A DNA stretch of 64,000 nt from Shewanella sp. GD04112 (lineage in GTDB: Bacteria; Pseudomonadota; Gammaproteobacteria; Enterobacterales; Shewanellaceae): positions 1 to 64,000 of the forward strand of contig NZ_JAOEAL010000001.1 in NCBI RefSeq assembly GCF_029835735.1. Reading direction: 5' to 3'. Position numbers and translations under genes: made by a program. The notes below the pieces were generated by a model that worked only from the letters and a program-made list of their open reading frames with translations, ran no database searches and had not been told where the DNA came from. Positions 1 to 9,146 of the stretch are shown piece by piece (within the stretch, counting starts at the first letter, position 1; every line of letters starts with the position of its first letter).

Positions 1-1383
1 GTGGCGGTTTCACTTTGGCAACAATGTATCGGAAGACTGCAAGACGAGCTTTCTGCTCAGCAGTTCAGTATGTGGATCAGACCGTTACAAGCCGAAATGG
101 ATGGAGATACTTTGGTGCTTTATGCGCCTAACCGCTTCGTGCTCGATTGGGTTAGGGATAAGTACATCAATATCATTAATCAGTTTTTTACTGAGCAAAT
201 GGGTAATGATGCACCTAAGTTACGCTTCGATATCGGTAGCCGTCCGTCAGCGAAAAAGCCTGAGCCAGCTCCAGTTGCGGCTGTGCGTGTGCCTAATCCC
301 CAAACTAAAGCTTCAGTAGGGACTTCATTTAATACCACTGAGCCTGTTGCTAACGCTAATCATCGCAGCAATATCAATCCCACTTACCAATTCGACAACT
401 TCGTTGAGGGTAAGTCTAACCAACTCGGTAAAGCGGCCGCTCTGCAGGTTGCTGAAAATCCGGGTGGTGCCTATAACCCGCTGTTCCTTTATGGTGGTAC
501 GGGTTTAGGTAAGACCCACTTATTACATGCAGTCGGTAACGGCATCATCAAAAATAATCCCGATGCGAAAGTTGTGTATATGCACTCGGAGCGTTTTGTG
601 CAAGACATGGTGAAAGCGCTACAAAACAATGCGATCGAAGAGTTCAAACGTTACTACCGCAGTGTCGATGCCCTGTTTATCGACGATATTCAATTCTTCG
701 CCAATAAAGACAGATCGCAGGAAGAATTTTTCCATACCTTTAACGCGCTGCTTGAAGGTAATCATCAGATCATCCTGACATCGGATCGTTATCCTAAAGA
801 GATCGACGGGGTAGAGGACAGATTAAAATCTCGCTTTGGTTGGGGCTTAACGGTTGCGATTGAACCGCCAGAGCTTGAAACCCGTGTGGCGATTTTGATG
901 CGTAAAGCCCAGGAGAGCGGTATCAATCTTCCCGACGAAGTTGCCTTCTTTATTGCTAAGCGCTTACGTTCGAACGTTCGCGAGTTAGAAGGGGCGTTAA
1001 ACCGCGTTATCGCCAACGCTAACTTTACTGGCCGCCCAATTACAATTGATTTTGTGCGTGAAGCCCTGCGTGACCTCTTGGCACTGCAGGAAAAATTAGT
1101 CACTATAGACAACATTCAGAAAACCGTAGCTGAATACTACAAAATAAAGATGGCTGATATGTTGTCTAAGCGTCGTTCGCGCAGTGTTGCGCGCCCTAGA
1201 CAAGTGGCCATGGCGTTATCCAAAGAATTAACTAACCAGAGCTTGCCGGAAATTGGTGATGCCTTTGGTGGTCGAGATCACACCACAGTGTTACATGCCT
1301 GTCGTAAGATTGCTCAGCTACGGGAAGAGAGTCACGACATTAAAGAAGATTATGCTAACTTGATTAGAACCTTATCTTCTTAA
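1..1383 (+). CDS. dnaA: Chromosomal replication initiator DnaA
   Basis: ATP-dependent initiator that binds DnaA boxes at oriC, melts the origin and loads the DnaB helicase. The 460-residue protein has the family's usual length and order. An N-terminal oligomerisation/DnaB-contact domain covers about 1-85, followed by a Pro/Ala-rich linker at about 85-120. The AAA+ core has Walker A GGTGLGKT (165-172) and Walker B LFIDDIQ (225-231). The C-terminal DNA-binding domain carries the DnaA signature around GGRDHTT (423-429). The GTG at base 1 is the start and agrees with the conserved N-terminus MAVSLWQQC. The window opens exactly here, so its promoter and oriC lie upstream and are not visible. dnaN follows 20 bases after the stop, the classic origin-proximal operon. 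Confidence 0.98.
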   Translation: MAVSLWQQCIGRLQDELSAQQFSMWIRPLQAEMDGDTLVLYAPNRFVLDWVRDKYINIINQFFTEQMGNDAPKLRFDIGSRPSAKKPEPAPVAAVRVPNPQTKASVGTSFNTTEPVANANHRSNINPTYQFDNFVEGKSNQLGKAAALQVAENPGGAYNPLFLYGGTGLGKTHLLHAVGNGIIKNNPDAKVVYMHSERFVQDMVKALQNNAIEEFKRYYRSVDALFIDDIQFFANKDRSQEEFFHTFNALLEGNHQIILTSDRYPKEIDGVEDRLKSRFGWGLTVAIEPPELETRVAILMRKAQESGINLPDEVAFFIAKRLRSNVRELEGALNRVIANANFTGRPITIDFVREALRDLLALQEKLVTIDNIQKTVAEYYKIKMADMLSKRRSRSVARPRQVAMALSKELTNQSLPEIGDAFGGRDHTTVLHACRKIAQLREESHDIKEDYANLIRTLSS

Positions 1384-1403
1384 AATCAAGGAATTTGGAC
1401 ACT

Positions 1404-2504
1404 ATGAAATTTTCAATTGATAGGGATGCCCTATTAAAGCCGCTTCAATTGGTTTGTGGTGCGGTAGAAAGACGCCATAACTTGCCTATTTTGGCAAATC
1501 TCCTTGTAGAAGTTAGTGGGCACTCACTCAAAATGACAGGTACCGACCTCGAAGTTGAGTTAGTGGGCCAGGCGGTCATTCATGGTGATATCGAAGAAGG
1601 TCGTACTACAGTTCCAGCTAAGAAGCTGTTAGACATAGTTAAATCCTTACCCGAGCAAAGTGAGCTTAAGGTCGAGCAACAAGATAACAAATGGTTGTTA
1701 CGCTCTGGCCGTAGCCGTTTCTCGCTGGCAACCCTGCCTGCAGAAGAATACCCTAATGTGGAAGCCTTTCAGGCGGAAATCGAATTTACCCTTAAGCAAG
1801 GCGTGCTGAAGTCACTGATTGATGCGACTCAGTTTTCGATGGCGAACCAAGACGTTCGTTACTATCTGAATGGTTTATTGCTCGAAACCGAAGGTAATGT
1901 GCTGCGTGCCATTGCTACCGACGGTCACCGCTTAGCCCTAAGTCACAGAACTATTGATGCGCAATTACCTGAAAAACAAGTGATTGTGCCCCGTAAAGGT
2001 GTGATGGAAATGGCGCGCTTGTTGGAAGCTGATGATTTAGATATCGCAATTGCCATTGGTGATAATGCGATTCGTGCGACCACCAGCACCACAGTTTTTA
2101 CCAGTAAATTAGTCGATGGTCGTTTCCCCGATTATCGCCGTGTGTTACCTAAGGGCGGTGATAAAATCGTTATCGCCAGCCGTAACCACTTCAAACAAGC
2201 CTTAACCCGTGCTTCTATTTTATCGAATGAGAAGTTTCGCGGTGTACGCATTCAGTTAGAAGCGGGATTACTGAAAATCACCGCCAATAACCCAGAGCAG
2301 GAAGAAGCGGAAGAAATCATCGATGTGGATTACAACAATCAGCCACTCGAAATTGGTTTTAACGTCAGTTATTTATTGGATGTGCTAAACAACCTTAAGT
2401 CCGATGATGTGCGTATCACCTTAATCGATGGTAACTCGAGTGCCTTATTGGAAAACCACCTGGAAGAAGATTCCATGTATGTGGTTATGCCGATGCGCTT
2501 ATAG
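1404..2504 (+). CDS. dnaN: DNA polymerase III beta subunit (sliding clamp)
   Basis: Ring-shaped processivity clamp that tethers DNA polymerase III to the template and recruits many repair factors. The protein is 366 residues, normal for a bacterial beta clamp, with three clamp folds and the typical C-terminus ending YVVMPMRL. The ATG at 1404 is chosen over an in-frame TTG at 1395 because MKFSIDRDAL is the conserved N-terminus and an AAGGA ribosome binding site sits at 1389-1393. It follows dnaA by 20 bases and is very likely co-transcribed with it. Confidence 0.97.
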   Translation: MKFSIDRDALLKPLQLVCGAVERRHNLPILANLLVEVSGHSLKMTGTDLEVELVGQAVIHGDIEEGRTTVPAKKLLDIVKSLPEQSELKVEQQDNKWLLRSGRSRFSLATLPAEEYPNVEAFQAEIEFTLKQGVLKSLIDATQFSMANQDVRYYLNGLLLETEGNVLRAIATDGHRLALSHRTIDAQLPEKQVIVPRKGVMEMARLLEADDLDIAIAIGDNAIRATTSTTVFTSKLVDGRFPDYRRVLPKGGDKIVIASRNHFKQALTRASILSNEKFRGVRIQLEAGLLKITANNPEQEEAEEIIDVDYNNQPLEIGFNVSYLLDVLNNLKSDDVRITLIDGNSSALLENHLEEDSMYVVMPMRL

Positions 2505-2528
2505 TATTCCATTGCCTACTTTGTGCCA

Positions 2529-2550
2529 TACGCCGCTTTTTAGCGGCGTA
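2529..2550 (+). other. Stem-loop between dnaN and recF
   Basis: A perfect 9-bp stem (TACGCCGCT / AGCGGCGTA) with a TTTT loop lies 24 bases after the dnaN stop. It lacks a following T-tract, so it looks more like an attenuating or mRNA-stabilising hairpin inside the operon than a full terminator. Confidence 0.5.
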
Positions 2551-2666
2551 TATGTCTTCAAGCCTTTATCCTTTGTTGCCTTATTTACTCGGATGGATGT
2601 GAATTGCGGTATGATGACTGTTCTGAGTATTGGCCTAAGCCGTCGATGCGGTTTGATGAGTAACGC

Positions 2667-3749
2667 ATGAGTCTTATCCGTCTTAATATTGATTCTTTTC
2701 GCAATATTCAATTGGCGCAGCTGAGCCCGACTGAAGGGATCAATCTGATTTACGGTCAAAACGGCAGCGGCAAAACCAGCATACTCGAGGCTATTTACTT
2801 TCTTGGGATGGGGCGTTCGTTTCGCAGTCATTTATCCCAACGGGTGATCAATAACGAACAGGACAAGTTAACCCTGTTTGCGACCTTAAATTTACCCCGT
2901 GGTGACAGTAAAATCGGCTTGCGACGTTTCCGTAGTGGCGAAACCGAAGTCAAAATCGACGGGGAAAAGGTGAAACGGCTATCGACCTTAGCCGAAACTT
3001 TACCTATCCAAGTGATCACGCCGGAAAGCTTTTCGCTCCTGTTTGAAGGTCCTAAATCCCGTCGACAGTTTATCGATTGGGGCGCCTTTCATTCCGACCC
3101 ACAGTTTTATGCGGCATGGGTGAATGTAAGAAGGGTTCTAAAACAACGAAATCAATTGCTTAGAAATAATTCTTCCTATGATCAAATCCAATATTGGGAT
3201 AGGGAGTTTGTCCGTTACACCGAGCAGGTCACAGAAATACGAAACCGTTATGTAGACTCGTTAAATGAGCTACTTAAGGGTATAATCGGGGAGTTTTTAC
3301 CGCAGGTAGATGTTAAGGTTTCATTTACCCGCGGCTGGGATAGCAAAACGGATTTTGCACAACTTCTCGAATCCCAATATCCCAGAGATTTGGCTACGGG
3401 TCATACCGTCAGCGGTCCCCATAAAGCTGACCTAAGACTTCGTGTAGGTAGTTTACCGGCGCAGGATGCCCTGTCCCGTGGTCAATTGAAATTATTAGTC
3501 TGTGCACTGCGTATTGCACAGGGAAAGTTGCTCAAACAACAAATAGATAAACACAGTATTTATCTTGTGGATGATCTTCCATCCGAGTTGGATGCACAGC
3601 ATAGGCAGCTATTGCTTAAGCAGCTAGTGGACACAGGTGCGCAAGTGTTTGTCACTGCCATTGAGCCTGCAGCAATAGTCGATTCGTTACACACGCCTCC
3701 CAGTAGGATGTTCCATGTGGAACAGGGACGTGTAACGGTAATTGAATAA
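2667..3749 (+). CDS. recF: DNA replication and repair protein RecF
   Basis: SMC-like ABC-type ATPase that binds at gapped DNA and, with RecO and RecR, helps load RecA at stalled forks. The 360-residue protein shows Walker A GQNGSGKTS at residues 30-38, an ABC-signature-like SRGQLKLL near 270 and a Walker B stretch LVDDLPSELD near 300. Its start ATG at 2667 leads into the conserved MSLIRLNIDSFRN. It is the third gene of the dnaA-dnaN-recF-gyrB set, and gyrB starts 16 bases after its stop. A sequence one base away from a perfect parS palindrome lies inside its last codons (3709-3724). Confidence 0.97.
   Translation: MSLIRLNIDSFRNIQLAQLSPTEGINLIYGQNGSGKTSILEAIYFLGMGRSFRSHLSQRVINNEQDKLTLFATLNLPRGDSKIGLRRFRSGETEVKIDGEKVKRLSTLAETLPIQVITPESFSLLFEGPKSRRQFIDWGAFHSDPQFYAAWVNVRRVLKQRNQLLRNNSSYDQIQYWDREFVRYTEQVTEIRNRYVDSLNELLKGIIGEFLPQVDVKVSFTRGWDSKTDFAQLLESQYPRDLATGHTVSGPHKADLRLRVGSLPAQDALSRGQLKLLVCALRIAQGKLLKQQIDKHSIYLVDDLPSELDAQHRQLLLKQLVDTGAQVFVTAIEPAAIVDSLHTPPSRMFHVEQGRVTVIE
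3709..3724. promoter_or_regulatory. Near-parS site inside recF
   Basis: TGTTCCATGTGGAACA differs by one central base from the perfect palindrome TGTTCCACGTGGAACA found twice further on. It encodes part of the conserved RecF C-terminal peptide MFHVEQG, so the resemblance may come from the protein sequence alone. Confidence 0.4.
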
Positions 3750-3765
3750 CCATTGAGAGAATAAT

Positions 3766-6183
3766 ATGTCAGAGAATAGTTACGATTCTTCGAGTATTAA
3801 GGTCCTTAAGGGCCTTGATGCAGTACGTAAGAGACCTGGGATGTATATTGGTGACACCGACGACGGTACGGGTCTACATCATATGGTGTTCGAAGTAGTC
3901 GATAACTCTATCGATGAAGCCTTAGCCGGCCATTGTACTGATATCACTATTACTATCCATGTGGATGGCTCGGTCTCCGTTCGCGACGACGGCCGTGGTA
4001 TTCCTGTGGCGATTCACCCGGAAGAAGGCGTGTCTGCCGCCGAGGTGATCATGACGGTACTGCACGCGGGCGGTAAGTTCGACGATAACTCTTATAAAGT
4101 GTCAGGTGGTCTGCACGGTGTGGGTGTGTCGGTAGTTAACGCGCTGTCTAAAAAGCTGCAGTTAACCATTCGCCGCGAAGGAAAAGTACACGAGCAGTTT
4201 TATACCCACGGTGTACCTGACGAGCCAATCAAAGTGATCGGCGATGCGACTAAAACCGGTACCGAAATCCGTTTCTGGCCAAGTGAAGAAACCTTCAGCG
4301 ATGTTGAGTTCCACTTCGAGATTCTGGCCAAGCGCGTGCGCGAACTGTCATTCCTCAACTCAGGCGTGGGTATCCGCTTAGTCGACGAGCGTGACAATAA
4401 GAATGAATTCTTTAAATATGAAGGTGGTATCAGCGCATTCGTTGATTACCTGAACCGTAATAAAACGCCAGTAAACAAAGACGTATTCCACTTTATGCAA
4501 GAACGTGAAGATGGCATTACCGTTGAAGTGGCGATGCAGTGGAACGATGGTTATCAAGAAAGCATTTTCTGTTTTACCAACAACATTCCACAACGCGATG
4601 GTGGTACTCACTTAGCGGGTTTCCGTAGTGCGTTGACACGTAACCTTAACAACTACATGGAAAACGAAGGCTATAACAAGAAAGGCAAAACTAACGCGAC
4701 AGGCGATGACGCCCGCGAAGGTTTAACGGCCGTGATTTCAGTTAAAGTGCCTGATCCTAAGTTCAGCTCGCAAACTAAAGACAAGTTAGTCTCTAGCGAA
4801 GTGAAAGCCGCGGTTGAACAAACCATGGGTGAAAAGCTAAACGACTATCTGCTGGAAAACCCTGCCGATGCTAAGTTAATCGTCGGTAAGATTGTCGATG
4901 CGGCCCGTGCCCGTGAAGCGGCGCGTAAAGCCCGTGAAATGACCCGTCGTAAAGGTGCACTCGACTTAGGTGGTTTGCCAGGTAAGCTGGCGGATTGCCA
5001 GGAGAAAGACCCTGGTCTTTCAGAAATCTACATAGTGGAAGGGGACTCTGCTGGCGGTAGCGCTAAGCAGGGACGTAACCGTAAGAACCAAGCGATTCTG
5101 CCACTGAAAGGTAAAATCTTAAACGTTGAGAAAGCGCGCTTTGATAAAATGCTTTCTTCTCAAGAGGTTGCCACGCTAATTACCGCTCTCGGCTGTGGTA
5201 TTGGTCGTGACGAATACAACCCGGATAAGACGCGTTACCACAACATCATCATCATGACGGATGCTGACGTCGACGGCTCGCACATTCGTACCTTGCTGTT
5301 GACCTTCTTCTTCCGCCAAATGCCTGAACTGATTGAACGTGGTTATGTGTATATTGCTCAGCCGCCTTTATTCAAAGTGAAGAAAGGTAAGCAAGAACAA
5401 TATCTGAAAGACGAAGCGGCACTGACTCAGTATCTGACCACTCAAGCGTTAGATGGTACTAGCATTTACCCATCTCAAGGTGCGCCTGGCATGTCGGGTG
5501 AGCCATTAGAGCGTTTAGTGACTCAGTACCGTGAAGTGGAAGCGATTGTGGCCCGTTTAGAGCAACGTTACCCAACGCAGATCACCAACCGCATGCTTTA
5601 TCATCCAATGATCAACAACGAGATGTTGGCGGATGAAGGTAAGATGAAGGAGTGGATCGACGCCTTTATCCATGAGCTGGTGGAATTAGAAAACAGCGGT
5701 GTGTTGTATTCTGGTGAGCCTGTACTCGATCCTGAGCGTAAAGTGTATCTGCCGAAGATCACTATCCGTAAACACGGTATCGATACACACTACCTGTTCA
5801 GCTACGACTTCTTCCAATCAACTGATTACCAACGCATTGGTAAGTTAGGTGCGGCGCTCGAAGGTCTGATTGAAGTCGGTGGTTATGTACAACGTGGCGA
5901 CCGTGTGAAGGAAGTGGGTAGCTTCATTGAAGCGTTAGATTGGACCATCGGCGAAGCCAAGCGTGGCCTCTACATCCAACGCTATAAAGGATTGGGTGAG
6001 ATGAACCCTGAGCAATTGTGGGAAACCACGATGGATCCTGAATCTCGCCGTATGCTGCAAGTGACGATTGATGATGCCGTTGGTGCAGATCAGCTATTTA
6101 CTTGTTTGATGGGCGACCAAGTTGAACCACGCCGTGACTTTATCGAAGCCAACGCGCTGAACGTGGCTAACTTAGACGTTTAA
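3766..6183 (+). CDS. gyrB: DNA gyrase subunit B
   Basis: ATPase subunit of type II topoisomerase gyrase, which introduces negative supercoils as an A2B2 complex with GyrA. The 805-residue protein has the GHKL ATPase motifs EVVDN (43-47), DGRGIP (75-80) and GGLHGVG (114-120). These are followed by the transducer and the TOPRIM domain with EGDSAGG (425-431) and DADVDGSH (499-506). The C-terminal part is the longer gammaproteobacterial form, with the insert characteristic of that group. A GAGAGAATAAT ribosome-binding region precedes ATG 3766. It is the last gene of the operon and is followed by a strong hairpin terminator. Confidence 0.98.
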   Translation: MSENSYDSSSIKVLKGLDAVRKRPGMYIGDTDDGTGLHHMVFEVVDNSIDEALAGHCTDITITIHVDGSVSVRDDGRGIPVAIHPEEGVSAAEVIMTVLHAGGKFDDNSYKVSGGLHGVGVSVVNALSKKLQLTIRREGKVHEQFYTHGVPDEPIKVIGDATKTGTEIRFWPSEETFSDVEFHFEILAKRVRELSFLNSGVGIRLVDERDNKNEFFKYEGGISAFVDYLNRNKTPVNKDVFHFMQEREDGITVEVAMQWNDGYQESIFCFTNNIPQRDGGTHLAGFRSALTRNLNNYMENEGYNKKGKTNATGDDAREGLTAVISVKVPDPKFSSQTKDKLVSSEVKAAVEQTMGEKLNDYLLENPADAKLIVGKIVDAARAREAARKAREMTRRKGALDLGGLPGKLADCQEKDPGLSEIYIVEGDSAGGSAKQGRNRKNQAILPLKGKILNVEKARFDKMLSSQEVATLITALGCGIGRDEYNPDKTRYHNIIIMTDADVDGSHIRTLLLTFFFRQMPELIERGYVYIAQPPLFKVKKGKQEQYLKDEAALTQYLTTQALDGTSIYPSQGAPGMSGEPLERLVTQYREVEAIVARLEQRYPTQITNRMLYHPMINNEMLADEGKMKEWIDAFIHELVELENSGVLYSGEPVLDPERKVYLPKITIRKHGIDTHYLFSYDFFQSTDYQRIGKLGAALEGLIEVGGYVQRGDRVKEVGSFIEALDWTIGEAKRGLYIQRYKGLGEMNPEQLWETTMDPESRRMLQVTIDDAVGADQLFTCLMGDQVEPRRDFIEANALNVANLDV

Positions 6184-6209
6184 CGATCTATATCGTTAGC
6201 GATTGATAA

Positions 6210-6240
6210 AAAGGGAAAGCTAAGCTTTCCCTTTTTGTTT
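6210..6240 (+). terminator. Rho-independent terminator after gyrB
   Basis: An 11-bp stem AAAGGGAAAGC / GCTTTCCCTTT with a TAA loop is followed by TTGTTT. It also lies just downstream of the opposing GST gene, so it probably serves both strands. Confidence 0.85.
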
Positions 6241-6249
6241 GGTTGAAAA

Positions 6250-6906
6250 CTACCTATCAACACCAGCTTCGTCGATGTCCACTATTTCAGTCTCGGCTTT
6301 GGCGGCTTGTATCCAGGCCTGCATTTCCGGCTGGCTCACAATAAATTCCATATAGGCTCGACTCGCTTGGGAGACTTCAATCTCATAGGTGAAGAAGCGC
6401 ATCACAACCGGCGCAAACATCATATCGGCTATCGACCACTTGCCAAATAACCAAGTGCCTTGGGCGGTGGCAAACTCTGCCATTTGCTGTGACCAGATGC
6501 TGTCGATGCGGGTAATATCCTGCAACACGGCAGGGCTTAATTCGACATAACGATGGGCACGGATATTCATCGGCAGGGCATTTCGCAGGGCATGAAAGCC
6601 TGAATGCATTTCACAGGCGAAGGAGCGAGCCTTGGCCTTATGTTTCGGATCTTGTGGCCAGGCTGTGCCTGAAAGATAAGTATCGTTGATATATTCGCAA
6701 ATCGACAATGAATCCCAAACCGTGATATTTCCATCGATGAGTGTTGGAACTTTTAGGGTAGGCGAAATGGATTTGAGCCGCTGATAAAAGCTATCGGTAT
6801 CGAGTTGTAGTAGGATTTCATCGAACTGAATACCTGATTTTGCTGCCATTAACCAAGCACGGAGCGACCAACTAGAGTAGTTTTTATTACCAATGTAGAG
6901 TTCCAT
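6250..6906 (-). CDS. Glutathione S-transferase family protein
   Basis: Cytosolic GST-fold protein, predicted to bind glutathione and act on electrophiles or peroxides; the substrate is unknown. The N-terminal thioredoxin-like domain (about 1-80) contains the NYSSWSLRAW stretch, which supplies the Ser active-site region, and the PTL-DG glutathione-binding loop. The C-terminal helical domain follows. I place the start at 6906 (MELYIGNKNYSS, 218 residues) rather than the upstream in-frame ATG at 6939, because the shorter form matches the family N-terminus. The gene is transcribed away from a LysR-type gene across a 126-base gap with a clear inverted repeat, which suggests control by that regulator. 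Confidence 0.85.
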   Translation of the reverse strand: MELYIGNKNYSSWSLRAWLMAAKSGIQFDEILLQLDTDSFYQRLKSISPTLKVPTLIDGNITVWDSLSICEYINDTYLSGTAWPQDPKHKAKARSFACEMHSGFHALRNALPMNIRAHRYVELSPAVLQDITRIDSIWSQQMAEFATAQGTWLFGKWSIADMMFAPVVMRFFTYEIEVSQASRAYMEFIVSQPEMQAWIQAAKAETEIVDIDEAGVDR

Positions 6907-6977
6907 TTTCACCTTCCTGTTTGGGGTTGTGCTTATCAATATAGGCGCTTGTACTTTGCATGACTAACGAATAGATT

Positions 6978-7019
6978 TGATGTCATCTATCAGCAAAATG
7001 AATAGATAGGCTGACATCA
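6978..7019. promoter_or_regulatory. Inverted repeat in GST/LysR divergent promoter
   Basis: TGATGTCA (6978-6985) and its exact complement TGACATCA (7012-7019) enclose a second pair, CTATC (6987-6991) / GATAG (7005-7009). Nested dyads just upstream of a LysR gene are the usual form of a LysR operator controlling both divergent promoters; no experimental motif is known to me. Confidence 0.5.
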
Positions 7020-7032
7020 GATAGGAAATATT

Positions 7033-7881
7033 ATGGAAATAGAAGCGCTGCGCAGCTTTGTGGCTTTTGTCGATACCGGGAGTTTTACCCGTGCGGCAAT
7101 GCAAACCTATAAGACTCAATCTGCCGTCAGTATGCAAATGAAGCGCTTAGAGCAAGAGTTGGGAAAAACGCTCTTTGTAAAAGAGGGGCGAAACTTAGTC
7201 TTATCTACCGAAGGCCAACGTTTTGGTTTGTACGCTAAGCAATTACTGCAATTGCATGATGAGACTGTCACAACCATTAAGCAGACCCAAGTCGGCACAC
7301 AATTGCATTTGGGCTGTCCAGATGACTATGCCGAATCCGTGTTGCCGCGGATAGTGGCGTTGTTACATGGTCACATTAAGCAACTCGATCTTCAAATTAC
7401 CTGCGCCTCGAGCCAAAAGCTGCGGATCATGCTGGATTCTGGGCAGCTCGATGCGGCGATAGTGACTCGTTTGCCCGAGTCCGATGAAGGCTACTTATTA
7501 CAAACCTCAAAAGGTGTTTGGGTGAGCGCGAGTGGTTCGAACTTGAGTGATGCCGATCCCTTACCTATAGCGCTATTCCAAAAGGACTGTAAATTCCATA
7601 TCGCGGCGTTAGATGGATTGATGAAGCAAGATAGGCATTATCAGTTGTTAGCCTGTAGCAGCAGTGCTGCGGCTCTTAAAGCGATAGTGGCTAAGAATTT
7701 GGCTATTAGTGCCATGGCCGAATGCAGTGTATCGGCACCACTGAATATTATTGATTCTGGAACACTTCCACCCTTGCCTGTGGTCGCCGTCGCACTGGTT
7801 ATTTCCGCGAAAGCTTATTCTCCAATCAACGCGGAATTGGCCAAACAAATTGCACGGGCCTATCAAGGCTACTTGGAATAA
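7033..7881 (+). CDS. LysR-family transcriptional regulator
   Basis: DNA-binding regulator of 282 residues. The winged helix-turn-helix occupies about residues 1-60 (MEIEALRSFVAFVDTGSFTR at the start; QSAVSMQMKRLEQELGKTLF is the recognition part), followed by a linker helix and a periplasmic-binding-protein-like effector domain. The likely target is the divergently transcribed GST gene and its own promoter. The ligand cannot be told from sequence. A GATAGGAAATATT ribosome-binding region precedes ATG 7033. Its stop codon is directly followed by a parS-like element. Confidence 0.9.
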   Translation: MEIEALRSFVAFVDTGSFTRAAMQTYKTQSAVSMQMKRLEQELGKTLFVKEGRNLVLSTEGQRFGLYAKQLLQLHDETVTTIKQTQVGTQLHLGCPDDYAESVLPRIVALLHGHIKQLDLQITCASSQKLRIMLDSGQLDAAIVTRLPESDEGYLLQTSKGVWVSASGSNLSDADPLPIALFQKDCKFHIAALDGLMKQDRHYQLLACSSSAAALKAIVAKNLAISAMAECSVSAPLNIIDSGTLPPLPVVAVALVISAKAYSPINAELAKQIARAYQGYLE

Positions 7882-7897
7882 GGTTTCACGTGAAACA
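7882..7897. promoter_or_regulatory. Putative ParB-binding parS site
   Basis: GGTTTCACGTGAAACA matches the widespread parS consensus TGTTTCACGTGAAACA at 15 of 16 positions, with the first base different. It is intergenic, immediately after the LysR stop, about 7.9 kb from dnaA. Confidence 0.75.
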
Positions 7898-8039
7898 TTC
7901 GATTTGATAATGCAGCCTTAAGTCTAGGGATATATAGTAAAGCTGCGCGTAATACATGATGTGACCACTAGTATATGAACTACAATGGACTGATAATTAT
8001 GCAGGGTCAGTTAACTCAGCTCTTATAGGTTGGAACGTC

Positions 8040-9083
8040 TTGATTAAGTCCATATTTAATAAAATGTTTAATATCCGCGAAGAGACAACACTGGAGCGAC
8101 CTAAAAGCTTTAGTCAAACCGATCTCAGTAAATCGTTGGACAAAGTTTCAGCCCCTAAACGCCAAGAAGAACCCGTTGATACCGTGGTGAGTATCGACCT
8201 TGCGGCGCTGTTTTACAGCTTGTTGTTTCCCGCCAGAACCAAAGATGCTGGTGGCGTTGCCAATAACCTTGAACGGCGTGTTATGGCTGAAATAGAACTC
8301 GCCTTAGCATCGCCACAAGTGATAGCCGAAAAGGTGCTTAAGCTTCCCTCTAAGGTTTTGGAGTTAGACCGTAAATTAGCTGAGCCACAGTTTGATACTA
8401 AGGACTTGTTGGCGTTAATCGAGAAAGATCCCTTACTGAGCGTCGAAGTGCTTAAGCTGTGTAACTCACCAGCCTTTAAGCGTGGTGATCGAGAGGTCAC
8501 AAGCCTGCAGCAGGCTTTAGTGCAGCTCGGCCGTGAACAGTTACGCCGCTTTGTGACGAGCTGCCTAGTGCGTGAGATGCTCGATATTAAACCCATTTAT
8601 TTTCGTCGCTTTGGTGCCGAAATTTGGCGTCATTCGATGCAGGTGGCCTTTTTAACCAGCGAACTGAGTGAAGAAGATAGAGACACTGCATTCCTATTAG
8701 GATTACTGCATGATGTAGGTAAGCTCGCCATCTTTAAAATGTTACTTGATGCCTTTGTGCAAGCAGAACCAGGGGAGCAGCCAAACTCTTGGTTATTCCG
8801 ACAAGTGATGACGGCCAAATCTCTCACCTTAAGTGCTTTGTTAGCAAAGCATTGGCAATTGCCAAGTACCTTTGAAACCGAGCTGGATAAATTAGCCCAT
8901 GTCCATACTCGGCCGAATGAGGGAATTGCCACAGTGGTTTGGCGCGCTAATATCATCAGTGAGATTTCGATGCTGCAGCAAGCGGGTAAATTGCCTGCTG
9001 ACATGCTGAGCAACTTGTTAGCCTTGGTTGGACTCGAGCCCGCTCAATTCGAAGCGTTGCACGAAAAACTTCAGCAGTTTTAA
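8040..9083 (+). CDS. HDOD domain protein
   Basis: Signalling-type protein of 347 residues with an HDOD (HD-related output) domain over roughly 115-300, recognisable from EKDPLLSVEVLKLCNSPAF and LGLLHDVGKLA. HDOD proteins are non-canonical members of the HD superfamily, usually tied to c-di-GMP or stress signalling, with no settled enzymatic activity. The N-terminal 80 residues are polar and unassigned. The start is probably TTG at 8040; an in-frame ATG at 8064 (MFNIREE) is the alternative. It stands alone between the LysR gene and the convergent glyS, and a shared terminator follows. Confidence 0.8.
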   Translation: MIKSIFNKMFNIREETTLERPKSFSQTDLSKSLDKVSAPKRQEEPVDTVVSIDLAALFYSLLFPARTKDAGGVANNLERRVMAEIELALASPQVIAEKVLKLPSKVLELDRKLAEPQFDTKDLLALIEKDPLLSVEVLKLCNSPAFKRGDREVTSLQQALVQLGREQLRRFVTSCLVREMLDIKPIYFRRFGAEIWRHSMQVAFLTSELSEEDRDTAFLLGLLHDVGKLAIFKMLLDAFVQAEPGEQPNSWLFRQVMTAKSLTLSALLAKHWQLPSTFETELDKLAHVHTRPNEGIATVVWRANIISEISMLQQAGKLPADMLSNLLALVGLEPAQFEALHEKLQQF

Positions 9084-9095
9084 TATATTGCAGCT

Positions 9096-9127
9096 AATAA
9101 AAAACGCGCTATATGCGCGTTTTTTAT
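9096..9127. terminator. Bidirectional terminator HDOD gene / glyS
   Basis: AATAAAAAACGCGC / GCGCGTTTTTTATT forms a long stem around a TATAT loop, with A-runs on one side and T-runs on the other, so it can stop transcription from both convergent genes. Confidence 0.85.
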
Positions 9128-9146
9128 TAAGACTCTAACGTGCGAT

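Noticed and set aside
1..2666. oriC within the window
   Set aside because: No cluster of DnaA boxes with an AT-rich unwinding region was found near dnaA-dnaN; the origin is expected upstream of base 1.
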